A DNA stretch of 64,000 bases from Strigamia acuminata (GCA_949358305.1 OX442314.1:21631060-21695059); one strand, 5' to 3'. Positions 45,657 through 55,431 are shown, counted from the first letter of the stretch. Numbers and translations: made by a program. Notes: a model not told the origin generated them from the sequence alone.

Positions 45657-46933
45657 TAAAGCTTCATTCCCGGGAATTCCCGGGCGGGAATTCCCGGGAA
45701 TTTTGGCAATTTTTCAATTCCCGATTCCCGGGAAATTAAAACAAATTTCCCGGGAAATTGCAAAATTGCAAAAATGCACATGGTGCGCATGAATATATGC
45801 CCCATACACGTTGCATAATGCAACGTTTATGCGACGTATACGCAAGTCGCATATATATATCGCATTTTCTTCGTCGTCGTGTCTCATTCGCTCCGCATTC
45901 CCGTCGCAATCGTTTCACTTTCGCTTCGCATTCTCGTCGCATTCTCTTCGTCGTCGCTTTCGATTTGAATTCTTCTCATTTACTATTGGAAGACAATATT
46001 CCCATCCTAACAGATACTGTCAGTGCGCTAAAACCGATCAAATTGGCAGTCTTGGCACTAGGTAGGCGAGATGCAAACCATTTAACTGCTGATGCGATTC
46101 TCAAGTTTGCCATAGAATCTTTGCAAACTAACAACAATGCAATTTCAACAGAATTGCTTGACAGATTGTTGGTTCGAATTAACGAGCGCAGGAATAAGGA
46201 TGTTGTGTCTTTGCTTAAATTTCTGAAAACACTAGATTTGACTCCAGATATAAAAGAATTGCCTTCGTCGTCCAAAACATTAATTATTAAATATGCGGTG
46301 GATTTGATGAAAAGATTATTTGTAGATAGCTTGGAATTGGATACCGAATCCAATGTTTTGGAAGAAGCTAGTTCTAGTTCTACTTCTAGCAATATGACTG
46401 ATTTAAAGGGCAAGCTGTTTGCTGCAATAAATGCTGCACAGATATCCAAATTGCCAACATCGACTTCTATGGCTGTGAGAAAAAAATTTTTACTAAAGAA
46501 ATTCAACTCTATCAGGCTACTGGAAGTATCACACCAAACATTCAAAAGCTTTTGGATGCATTACTTTCAGTACAGCCTACGTCAATTGAAAGTGAGCAAA
46601 CATTTTCTTTATCGGCCAATTTCTGCACAAAAAAACGATGTTCGATGAGTGATGTTTCCCTGAATGCACTATGTTTCTTAAAAGCATATTTTTTAAACCT
46701 GGAAGAGAATAATTAACAGTATTTCTACTTTATTTTGAATAAAATATGTCTTTAAAAATTTTTGTTTGTGATTTTTTGTGTTTTTTAGCGTTTTTTTTGT
46801 TTTTTTTTGTGTTTTTTTTGCAAAAAAACATTATTTTGTCAAATTCCCGAAATTTCCCGGGAATTCCCGGGAAATTGATTTGAAATTTCCCGATTCCCGG
46901 GAAAAATAAAAGGGCGGAAAAAATGAACCTTTA
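45657..46933 (+). mobile_element. hAT element (1277 bp)
   Basis: An exact 8-bp target duplication CCGGTGAG flanks it (45649-45656 and 46934-46941). Short TIRs TAAAGCTTCATT and TAAAGGTTCATT begin the ends, with many GGGAATTCCCGGGAA palindromes just inside both. It inserted into the DIRS RT frame. Confidence 0.88.
45962..46716 (+). pseudogene. hAT transposase, C-terminal fragment
   Basis: A frame open to about 46500 then continues in another register as a typical hAT dimerisation region: SVQPTSIESEQTFSLSANFC, then KKRCSMSDVSLNALCFLKAYF, ending at a TAA at 46714. The frame change falls at an A/T run near 46480-46500. The N-terminal zinc finger and the catalytic core are absent, so the element cannot make a full transposase. 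The frame extends 5' to 45758 but the extra part is the repetitive subterminal DNA. Confidence 0.7.
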
Positions 46934-46941
46934 CCGGTGAG

Positions 46942-47908
46942 TGGCAGAGAATCTACAAAGGAACAAGAGTCGCAAAAGGATCTTACCCTCTCTAGTGAAA
47001 GAAGCACGCCCCCGTCCCCTAGCGGGGCGGGGGGCAGCTCGAAAGGGCTGCTGAGCCGGAAAGCGATCTCTGGTTGCAGGGCGACGCTCTTGCACGTAAC
47101 GCACTTCCCTGTACGGACGTCTGTCGGGCTGCCTAAAGAGCGCGGGGCGCGCAGGGCCCTGTTGAGAGGCGGCGGGGCGTCGTCGAGCGGTGGACAGCTT
47201 GCCACGTGCCCGGTCGATGGCTGAGATCTCTTCGGAATGCTGCTTAAAGGCGGCCATGAATCCGCCGCCAAAAAGAAACTCCTCTTTGGAGTCGCGGAAC
47301 TTGGCGGAGAGGGCAGCGTTCTTGCCACCCAAGCTGCTGATGACATTAAAGCGCCTGTCGTTGGAAAGGGAGTCCGACGCCGCGGAAACTAGCAGGAGAA
47401 TGGCCTTGGCGGCCTCCAAAGTCTCAGATCGAGAAAGGGGTCTGAAAAATAAGAAGAATGAATAAATAAATCCAAAAATTGAGGGAAAAAACCCACTCTC
47501 TCATAACTGCAGAATCAAGAATCTTTGACGCAACCGCGCCAACTTTCAAAACCAGAAGGTCAACACTTTTGAGAAAATTCTCCCGGGGGAAAGAGAACGA
47601 GGTGGCGCGTCCCCCGATGTACACCTTTACGTCGTCGTCCAGCTCTTTGCGCTTGAGCGCCGGAACGAGCTCCAAAGGGCGTGGGAAAGCCGCAGAAACT
47701 TTCTTCAAAGCCGAAACTGACGGGTGTGAAGCAAGAATTTCCTGGATACGCTCGGCAGACTTCTTAGCAATAGAAGGTGCAGCGCCGGATTCCACATCCG
47801 AATCCGAATCGTCGCCGACAGAAACAGCTGGCTGCCTGCTTAGGGAGCGGACCTGAGCTCTTAACCTGGAAACTTCGTCTCGAAGATCCACAAAAACGTT
47901 GTCTTGAC
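46942..47908 (-). pseudogene. DIRS gag C-terminal part and start of the RT frame
   Basis: On minus, the gag frame resumes after the Copia-3 target site as DNVFVDLRDEVSRLRAQVR and runs to AVMREW near 47490. A 60-70 base stretch ending in TTATTTTTCAG looks like a small intron; the frame then resumes as PLSRSETLEAAKAILLLVS to about 46931, ending in an arginine- and proline-rich tail (RRPYREVRYVQERR). In another register an overlapping frame starting at 47346 ends VDSLPLTG and leads directly into the RT fragment across the hAT insertion. Confidence 0.65.
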
Positions 47909-48363
47909 TGTAGAGATTTGATCAACCGTATGGTGTTTGTATTGTTCACATCGCACGTTTCCGTATTAGTGCGACTGTTAAGCAACTTGTTTATTGTTAC
48001 ATCATGTCCCGGAGTTGAGGATCGGTTAATATTGACTTTTATTAATGCGTGTTACGTTGCCACAACCGTTTCCCCTTTGTGTAATGATTTAGCAAGTTGT
48101 CGTCTGCTCAAATGAGCATTTTGTTCATATAATTTGTTCTGTTATTAGTTATCTTTGTTTTAACTTTGTACAGGATAAATCAACTGATGTTAATCATTGA
48201 TTTGTCCTATTGATAGATATTGAGTGCAGTTAGCCTCAATGTATGTATTTTATGTTCACTTATTATGCCTGGAATAAAAATGGCCACTTGCATGGTTTTC
48301 AAGTGCAAGTTTTATACAACTGTCTGCCATTATTTCACTGCACTCACCAGCCTATTTCCAACA
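47909..48363 (+). repeat. Copia-3 5' LTR (455 bp)
   Basis: Starts TGTAGAGATTTGATC and ends TTTCCAACA. It contains GTCGTCTGCTCAAATGAGCA, shared with the Copia-1 LTR, and AATAAA near 48275. Confidence 0.95.
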
Positions 48364-48364
48364 A

Positions 48365-49945
48365 TGGTAGCAGAGGATGGTTTGGTGAGTGTTTAACGTT
48401 GCTACAACGTTGAAAAACGGATTCGCGACGTTTTTCTGGCCTAGAACGTCGATTACGGGTGACCGGAGATCGTCGGAACGAGACGCGGCATTCGAGGACG
48501 TTTTCGCGGCACGGCGATTCGAGATTCGCGTGCTTTGTGGCGCAGAGAAGTCGACGAGTTGCGAACGAGTGGAATTCGACGTTTTTCGTGGGAAAACAAC
48601 GTGGAATCGTCGGTGGATGGTTACTATAGACAGTAGGAACAATTCTAAGTGTTTTGAGAATTTGTTTGGTGGAAATAACACCATTTTTCGTCGTTTCAAA
48701 TCAACGATGGCGCGTCATACTAAGATGGCGGCGCACACAGTTCGAGTGTATTAGCAGCTGTGGAAAGTGTTTTCGGAAGTTTTGCAAGTACTTTCAAGTA
48801 CTTTAAAGGTATTAAATGTTTCTTCAACACCTATAGTGGTGTTTGTGCTTCGTTTTTCGCCAATATCCGACGATAATTGGCGATTTATCGTCTGCGCACA
48901 CGTCGATTACGGGTGCGGCGATTTGGAATCGTTTTGGAAACGTGTCGGAGCACAGCGCACGTTTTAAATACGTGCCCACCGATTTTGAAGACGTCCGGAG
49001 AACGTATTTCGGTGGATAGTGGAGATTTTCGTGTCCGGGACCCGAGAAACGAGCGAAGACACGTCGGCATCGCCACGACGATAAGATCGTCGAAATGTAA
49101 CGGATTCAACTGGAATCAACAAGGATTCAACGCCTGGAATAAGCGTGGATTGCCAAGACACAGTAGGAAAATCGAAATTATCGTTTTTGTGTATTTTTCA
49201 GCCTGATGTGCGGTGCAGCCGAATCCAAAATGGCGCCGCTCATGCCAAGCTGGTGAAAAAGGACGAGAATCGTCGCCAACGAGTATTTGGAGCATCTCCA
49301 TCGTTGGATAACGTCGTGAAGACGTTCTACGGAACAGCGGCTAGTGTTTCAAGAGGTTTTTGGAATTTTTGCGGCGAACATTTCGATTTTTGGAGCGATT
49401 CTTCGCACGCGACGTGCGAATCGAGATTCGCCGATCACGGATTGGCCCGTACAGGGTATCTGTGCATCGTTGGACCGGTTAAGTCTTGTACCAGGTGTAC
49501 AAGTGAATTGCAACGGATTCCAGCGTTAGGATCGACGTTTCAGCGACGTCTATGTGGGATTTTGCGACGCAAAAGTCCCGCAAACAAGAAGACAACGTGC
49601 CAACATATTATTGTTTATTTTCGGGGTTGTCGTGAAACTTTGTATAGTTATTTAAGGTTTTGTTTTGGGGTCCTTTTGTTTGTTTTCTGCCCTTTACTCA
49701 GTCGAGTAGCAGAATCCTATTTCCACACAGGCTATTTCTGGCCACCAAGTGTCCCGCGGGCCCAGGTGCACCGGTCGGAACTTGGGAAATACTGTGTGGA
49801 GTTTGTCATCTCACTTAGTGAGATTAGTCCCAGGGCAGAGTGTATTTTCGCCTTATTTTTGGAGGAAAAGGAAAAATTAGTGTTTTTGAGTATTTTTCAA
49901 AGTGAAAAGTGCATTTTGTGAAAGTGCTGCATTTAATTCGTGAAA
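48365..49945 (+). other. Copia-3 primer site and long leader
   Basis: 48365-48382 is a perfect 18-base initiator tRNA-Met primer site (TGGTAGCAGAGGATGGTT). The leader of about 1.56 kb is rich in CG and CGACG motifs and has an open frame of 258 codons (49145-49921) with no family resemblance. 49654-49676 is identical to the Copia-1 leader block. It is followed by ATCCTATTTC...AGGCT and GTGTCCCGCG, also mirrored in Copia-1. Confidence 0.75.
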
Positions 49946-52900
49946 ATGTGTTTTGTGCCGTCACTAAATTTATTAGTGAGTTTGGTGTGGTCGTGTGGTG
50001 CAAATTTTGCGCCAACAGTGTTTTGTGCAGCAAGAAAGTCTTCAACGGACAATAGGAATGCCTGCAACAAACAAACAATGGTCGACACACGCAAAGCGCA
50101 ACTGAAGATGGAAACTCATGCACAAAATGTCTTTAACGGACAAACAGTGCATAACGCACTTGATGAACAATTGGAAAAGGAAATTAGTGTTCTAGGAAAA
50201 GAGAAAGGATATTTGGAATTGAATTCCGATTTAGATTCGGACAAAATTGTATTGTTACTAACACATTTAGTACATAAGAGCGCACTAACAGATAACATAG
50301 ATACTGTGATAAAGGGCATAGCTGATTTAATCTTAGCGACCTGTAAGATGCGTGCGAATGAAATGAATGGGCATTGGGATAGTGAAGTGCAGGGCACGAA
50401 CAATTGTAGACAGGGTCTAAAGGTGATTAATTCAAACAGGGTTTCGAAAATCACACAGAATTGTTCAGGAATTTCGAATGCCAATATGAAAAACAAGGAA
50501 AATGACCAATTTGAAGTTGGTAACTTGAAATATTCGAACCGGGTTCGGAATAAAAAGAATAAAAAGACCGAGGGGGACAGAAAGTTGAATACCTCGATTA
50601 GGATTGATGGAATTAACATTCAAGGTTCTTGTAGACAGAATCAGCAAAGGGTTTTTGTAAAAACCGAAGAAAAAAGTCCCCCATCATGGAAACAGAACAG
50701 GAAATTAAACAATTTGAGTAAAAGATGTTTAAATGATAAAGAATTGGATTGTGCAACTACAATTAAAGGTGGTGACCCCCTTAATGGACATAGATCAGCA
50801 AAAATAGAATTTTTGAACCGGGTTCGAAATAGAGAGAGAGAGGGGGATCCAAATAGAATTGGTCCTTTGAAGAAGATTTCAGGGAAGTCTAAAAGGGGTT
50901 TAAGTAACCAAAAGTCAAGTATGACAACAGGGATTAAACAGAATGGTCCCTTGAATTCTGGTACTAAAAACCAGAAAAAGAATTCCAGAAAGGGAAATGT
51001 TAGAAAACAGGTAAACTGTATGGACTTTACAGTAAAGGACAGGGTCCTCCCATTCAATTTATGGCATACCCGCCTAGGGTATTTAGATAAAGACAGTGTT
51101 CTTAATATGAATGGGTCAAGAAATGTTTATGGGGTTCAGTTAGTGGATACTGATCCAATAGAACCAGCCAAAGTTAAAATTTCCTCAACACGGAAGAATA
51201 ATAACAAGAAAATTTTAGAAGTTGTGCATTTGAGTGTTTGGAGGGCCCCACATACAACTGGGGAAAAATATATCATTATAACAGATAATTGTACTGAATA
51301 TGTGTGGCTTAGGCCATTAAAGAGAAACAGCATTTTAGTGGAATTTCAAAATTGGCTAAGTGAAATTAAATGCTTGACAGGAACCGTAAATAGAGTTTAT
51401 TTGGGCCCTGGAATAGATTTTTCCACGGATGAATTAGCAAAATGGGTAGAAGTAATGAAGAATTACGGGATTACAATTAACAGTGTAGATTCTGATGACC
51501 CAATGGCTAACTCCATCTCCGAGAAGGCTAATGCAGATATCATAAATGGGGTGGAAAGTTTGATTGTAGAAAATAAATTCCCAAGTTATTTGTGGTTGGA
51601 GCTAGCCAACACAATGGTCTATTTACGAAATAGAGCCCCCAAGACTAATTTGGATTGGAAATCCCCGCATAATGTATTATACGACCAAGGTGTATCGGTA
51701 CGACATCTCAGATGCGTGGGGTCTAGAGTTAAAGTTACCCATATTAATGATGGGAAGAGATGTTCTTGGATGGGTGCTTTAATTGGCTATTCAAGGTTTG
51801 GAAGAAAATACCGGGTCTGGGATCCACTGAGAGATAGGATATTCCAAACAAGTAATGTGAGAATACATGAGTGGAGTTATTGGCACGAGGGGGAAGTTAA
51901 ACCCTCTCTGGAATTTTCCAATGTGGATCAAACTTCGGATAGTGCAGGAGTTGAAATTCCATCAAGGGTTGAGGTGCCAATATCCTCCCATCTGGAAGTC
52001 CCCTCAACATTAGACTTGTTGAAATTAGAAAATCCCCCATTGTCGTTAAGCAGAGAAATTGACATTAATAAGTGCGAAGGTATTGAAAACGAGGGGGAAC
52101 ACTTATTGCCGCAAGTACATTCCAAAGTGGGACAGAATTTCAGCAATGAGGAAATTGATTCATCATTAGAAATTCCTCCAAGTCCAACGACTGATTTGGT
52201 CGATTCGAACAGAAGTGGGACTATCAACACAGAGGGGGAACACTTAGAAAGGATTGAATGTGATCTCTTGAAGACACATGTCGATTCTAAAGTGGATGCG
52301 TTTCCAAACGACGACATGAAAGATTATCAATCTAGGGTTGATAAAGTTGCATTGTCGACACGTACGGAAGTTGACATAGATGAGTACAAACCTATTATAG
52401 AAGAGGGGGAACATTTTGGAAGTGTTGAACAGAAACCGATGGAATTGAACCAAGAAGGGAAATTTAATGATAAGGAAATTGGTTTGCTAATGGAAATTCC
52501 TTCAGAGTTAACACATGAGGAGTCTGAGACTATTGCAAATGAAAGGCAAAAATTGGAACAGTTTACATTGGAATTTGAGTCCAAATCCGATGAAAGGTTT
52601 AGACAGATCGATCCCATGAAAGTTTGTGAGATTTCTTCGACGTCACTGGAAGATGACATTTCCCCAACACCGATAGAGACACTCATAGGTGTGAATGAAT
52701 ACAAATCCATTGGGATAGAGGGGGAATGTGAAAAGACAAAAAGACGTAAGAAAAGGTGTAAGAAAACCAAGAGTAATACTTTAATGAAAACAAATGACGT
52801 GGGCGTGAGACTTAAACAAAATTTAGACATGACCGAAAAGAATTTGGTTAATGAGGAGGAAGACCGAGATAGGTGTTACACTCATAATCAGAAATTTGAT

Positions 52901-52993
52901 TCCTTATTGTCAAGTTTGGGAAAACGGACTGGACAGGTCACGATACATGACTTAGACTTTGTGTGGGATGAGAATTACTTATATGTCAAATAG
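49946..52993 (+). CDS. Copia-3 protein with catalytically dead integrase-like region
   Basis: About 1015 codons from the first ATG; by analogy with Copia-1 gag the used start may be MVDTRKAQ at 50078. Numbering below counts from 49940. Residues 1-370 are basic, low in recognisable domains, with repeated N/S-NRV-R phrases; no CCHC knuckle. LWHTRLGYL at 374-382 marks the pre-integrase finger, but its second histidine and both cysteines are gone. The integrase core follows with S432 and G489 in place of the two catalytic aspartates; E528 remains. The segment VSVRHLRCVGS to YWHEGEV matches Copia-1 closely. Residues about 660-950 are acidic with spaced EGEHL repeats; the end is lysine-rich (KRRKKRCKKTK). 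The frame is intact in a recently moved element, so it is probably maintained. Function unknown; a structural or packaging role is inference. Confidence 0.85.
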   Translation: MCFVPSLNLLVSLVWSCGANFAPTVFCAARKSSTDNRNACNKQTMVDTRKAQLKMETHAQNVFNGQTVHNALDEQLEKEISVLGKEKGYLELNSDLDSDKIVLLLTHLVHKSALTDNIDTVIKGIADLILATCKMRANEMNGHWDSEVQGTNNCRQGLKVINSNRVSKITQNCSGISNANMKNKENDQFEVGNLKYSNRVRNKKNKKTEGDRKLNTSIRIDGINIQGSCRQNQQRVFVKTEEKSPPSWKQNRKLNNLSKRCLNDKELDCATTIKGGDPLNGHRSAKIEFLNRVRNREREGDPNRIGPLKKISGKSKRGLSNQKSSMTTGIKQNGPLNSGTKNQKKNSRKGNVRKQVNCMDFTVKDRVLPFNLWHTRLGYLDKDSVLNMNGSRNVYGVQLVDTDPIEPAKVKISSTRKNNNKKILEVVHLSVWRAPHTTGEKYIIITDNCTEYVWLRPLKRNSILVEFQNWLSEIKCLTGTVNRVYLGPGIDFSTDELAKWVEVMKNYGITINSVDSDDPMANSISEKANADIINGVESLIVENKFPSYLWLELANTMVYLRNRAPKTNLDWKSPHNVLYDQGVSVRHLRCVGSRVKVTHINDGKRCSWMGALIGYSRFGRKYRVWDPLRDRIFQTSNVRIHEWSYWHEGEVKPSLEFSNVDQTSDSAGVEIPSRVEVPISSHLEVPSTLDLLKLENPPLSLSREIDINKCEGIENEGEHLLPQVHSKVGQNFSNEEIDSSLEIPPSPTTDLVDSNRSGTINTEGEHLERIECDLLKTHVDSKVDAFPNDDMKDYQSRVDKVALSTRTEVDIDEYKPIIEEGEHFGSVEQKPMELNQEGKFNDKEIGLLMEIPSELTHEESETIANERQKLEQFTLEFESKSDERFRQIDPMKVCEISSTSLEDDISPTPIETLIGVNEYKSIGIEGECEKTKRRKKRCKKTKSNTLMKTNDVGVRLKQNLDMTEKNLVNEEEDRDRCYTHNQKFDSLLSSLGKRTGQVTIHDLDFVWDENYLYVK

Positions 52994-53371
52994 TTAGTTG
53001 TAAGAGGAATAATGGTTTTAACCTGAATGAGTTTTGGTTTGACTTTTACGACGAGAAACCGTTATTCCCAGCATATGCCCTTACTCCTCTGTTAGATGAG
53101 AATACTGGAGTAATTAGAGACTTTAATAGGGACTTGAATTTTTTTGAATGTATTTGATTCGGGTCTATTTGATTTTTGTAACAGGAATCCAGTACACCCA
53201 GCATATCCCATTTTTAACATGCGGATGATTGAACTCGAACCTGTTGTATACTGACCATTATTTAAGATGTAATTGTGTTTAATCAGACTAGCATTTGTTT
53301 TTCGTTTGGGATGTTGTGGAATAATCAAACAGATGGAGTTGTTGTTTTTCAATGTAACCATGCGTTGATCA
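52994..53371 (+). other. Copia-3 3' region
   Basis: A short non-coding tail between the ORF and the polypurine tract. Two related phrases, CCCAGCATATGCCC near 53069 and CCCAGCATATCCC near 53198, and a possible acceptor AACAG near 53183 suggest either a spliced remnant or decayed coding sequence. Confidence 0.4.
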
Positions 53372-53381
53372 GAGGGGGATT
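53372..53381 (+). other. Copia-3 polypurine tract
   Basis: GAGGGGGA directly before the 3' LTR, the expected plus-strand primer. The same octamer recurs seven times inside the ORF. Confidence 0.8.
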
Positions 53382-53836
53382 TGTAGAGATTTGATCAACC
53401 GTATGGTGTTTGTATTGTTCACATCGCACGTTTCCGTATTAGTGCGACTGTTAAGCAACTTGTTTATTGTTACATCATGTCCCGGAGTTGAGGATCGGTT
53501 AATATTGACTTTTATTAATGCGTGTTACGTTGCCACAACCGTTTCCCCTTTGTGTAATGATTTAGCAAGTTGTCGTCTGCTCAAATGAGCATTTTGTTCA
53601 TATAATTTGTTCTGTTATTAGTTATCTTTGTTTTAACTTTGTACAGGATAAATCAACTGATGTTAATCATTGATTTGTCCTATTGATAGATATTGAGTGC
53701 AGTTAGCCTCAATGTATGTATTTTATGTTCACTTATTATGCCTGGAATAAAAATGGCCACTTGCATGGTTTTCAAGTGCAAGTTTTATACAACTGTCTGC
53801 CATTATTTCACTGCACTCACCAGCCTATTTCCAACA
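53382..53836 (+). repeat. Copia-3 3' LTR (455 bp)
   Basis: Appears identical to the 5' LTR and is followed by the target duplication TTGAC. Confidence 0.95.
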
Positions 53837-53841
53837 TTGAC

Positions 53842-54361
53842 GTGGGGGCGGCGTAAAAAAGTCCTCTTCCGGTGCGTAGTCCAAATCGGACTCGGGGTCG
53901 CGGAAAAGCAGAGGAGAATCGCCCGCATCCGGGGAAGAAGAAGTACGACGGTCGCTGTGACGGTCGCCAAGATGGGCGCCGTGACGATCGCCAGAAATGT
54001 CGTCGTGATGGTCGCCGTGACGGTCAGCACGGTTCGGTACGAAGGTCGCAGACGCAGAGCGAGACATGCGCTGACCCGACGTCCGAGAAGAGTCCCTCGC
54101 GAAAAGTGGGCGCGTTTCGCGGGACAACGTTTGAGAAAACGTCAGCAAGTCTTGAAGACCTTGTAGAAAATGTGGCGCTTGCGACACGACCGGCTCGGTC
54201 ACGTCGACTCGACGTTCAACATGGCGGGATGCCTCGACGACGGCGTCGGCCACGTTGGGGCCCGACGTTTCATCCACGACAGCGGTTCTCGCCGTTTTCT
54301 GCTTATTGGCAGCTGGGCGGCCACGTTTGGACGGGCCACCGGCGTTATTATCATCCGCCAT
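53842..54361 (-). pseudogene. DIRS gag, N-terminal part
   Basis: On minus it begins MADDNNAGGPSKRGRPAANK and continues through a serine/arginine region and DRHGDHHDD-type repeats to EEDFFTPPPRQ, where Copia-3 is inserted. Removing Copia-3 and one TTGAC copy keeps the frame open into 47908. A low-complexity basic N-terminus with RGRP fits DIRS ORF1; identity rests on its place between the 5' terminal repeat and RT. Confidence 0.6.
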
Positions 54362-54439
54362 GGTAAGAAAAACGACAAAACTAACCCGAAAAACAGCAGC
54401 GAAAAATTATCCTGTAAACCAAAATGGCAGAAGAAATTA

Positions 54440-54573
54440 GACTGAAGATTCGTACTGTCCATAGCCCAGAGTAAGAGTGTAACCTGGCGGTGGATTTTTC
54501 TTTAAAGTTCTGTGTTAAAATGGAGAAATTAGACAATTCCTAAATTAGCACATTTATTTTCACTGTTGTATAA
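54440..54573 (-). repeat. DIRS 5' inverted terminal repeat
   Basis: Inverted complement of 39100-39222 and of 39369-39405. The outermost bases, read on minus, are TATACAACAGTG. Confidence 0.85.
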
Positions 54574-54655
54574 TATAATTCAGCACGTGCACAATAATCA
54601 GCAAATTACGCAATAGCCCATATGGAGCATATATTGATTGATTTATTTAGTTTTA

Positions 54656-54933
54656 TATCACTTGAGTTGTGTATTGACACACATGTGTGATACACTTGTG
54701 CAGTTTACAATAGAATAAGATTCAATGAGTTGGAAGTGTGCGCATTGGTTCCATTCCTGTGCAGAACGACTCCGAACTAATACAATCCGATTTGGACGAA
54801 ACGTTGGTCGACGAATCGACGTAGACGAATCGCTCAGAGCTCGTTTATATTGTAAGTACAGTATAAGGAATCCTGTTATTGGATGAGTCAATTTACCATA
54901 GTCAATATCGTGCAGTTTCTGTAATAAACGAAA
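54656..54933 (+). promoter_or_regulatory. promoter and non-coding exon 1 of broken gene 6
   Basis: Near-identical to the gene 5 block, with the donor CGAAA|GTGGGTAGAG at 54934. The upstream E-box CACGTG of gene 5 reads CACTTG here (54659-54664). Confidence 0.6.
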
Positions 54934-54982
54934 GTGGGTAGAGTACTCGTAGTCGTTTAATCTTTAATATTATTTTATTTCT

Positions 54983-55092
54983 TGTGACCAGCTGCCCACG
55001 CAGGGTGATCACTTGCCTGCGATACAGGGCACTTAGTGCAGCTCTTGCGCCACTCGTGCACGGCCTGGTGCAGTCCCCCGCACCAGGTGGCT
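54983..55092 (+). mobile_element. deleted remnant of the gene-5 intron solo LTR
   Basis: Starts TGTGACCAGCTGCCCACGC as at 27925 and keeps GGGCACTTAGTGCAGC and CCCCGCACCAGGTGG. Then it is cut off before the next TATTATTTTATTTCTTGC. About 470 bp of the LTR are missing. Confidence 0.75.
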
Positions 55093-55431
55093 ATTATTTT
55101 ATTTCTTGCATTTGTAATACGGTTACGCGTACGTTTACAATTTGATTTCAAAGTCTCTCTACTTGCTGGGTCATTTTATTAACACAAAACTATCTGGTCA
55201 CTTAACGTCGAAAAATCGTGAATAAGACAGCTTTGCAGACAATTGTGAAGTTTGCCAAGCTGTAAAAAGCAAGAATACTCAACATCAAAAAAAAATTACA
55301 AAAACAAAACCAGCACCAAAGAATAAATAAACAAATTGCAAACGACAAACTCCTACCATCAGAGCCTAACAACAAATAAAGGCGTTGCTTCTGAGTCTAC
55401 TTTTGTTTTTATTTTAAGGTTCCGACTGATA

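Larger units (their letters stand above)
47909..53836 (+). mobile_element. Copia-3, young non-autonomous Copia element
   Basis: 5928 bp: LTR 47909-48363, primer site 48365-48382, leader, one long ORF, polypurine tract, LTR 53382-53836. The target duplication TTGAC is exact (47904-47908 and 53837-53841). The two 455-bp LTRs look identical base for base, implying a very recent insertion. No RT, RNase H, protease or zinc knuckle is encoded. Removing it restores a continuous DIRS gag frame. Confidence 0.92.
39046..54576 (-). mobile_element. DIRS-type tyrosine-recombinase retrotransposon with nested insertions
   Basis: Read on the minus strand: 5' inverted terminal repeat (about 54573-54440), gag start at 54361, overlapping RT frame, tyrosine recombinase ending at 39398, internal complementary region, 3' inverted terminal repeat ending at 39046. 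The empty site is seen at 27523 and 58550 (CCAAAGAAATGTAATTCAGC) and no target duplication is present, as expected for recombinase-mediated integration. It is broken by Copia-3, a hAT element and Copia-2, and most of its RT/RNase H is missing. Confidence 0.82.

Noticed and set aside
49145-49921. 258-codon frame in the Copia-3 leader as a gene
   Set aside because: No domain, no similar product in Copia-1 or Copia-2, and it lies within the leader; kept only as a remark.
52994-53371. Second Copia-3 exon coding for the phrase around PAYPIF
   Set aside because: Too short and without a convincing donor in the upstream ORF; recorded only as a possible relic.
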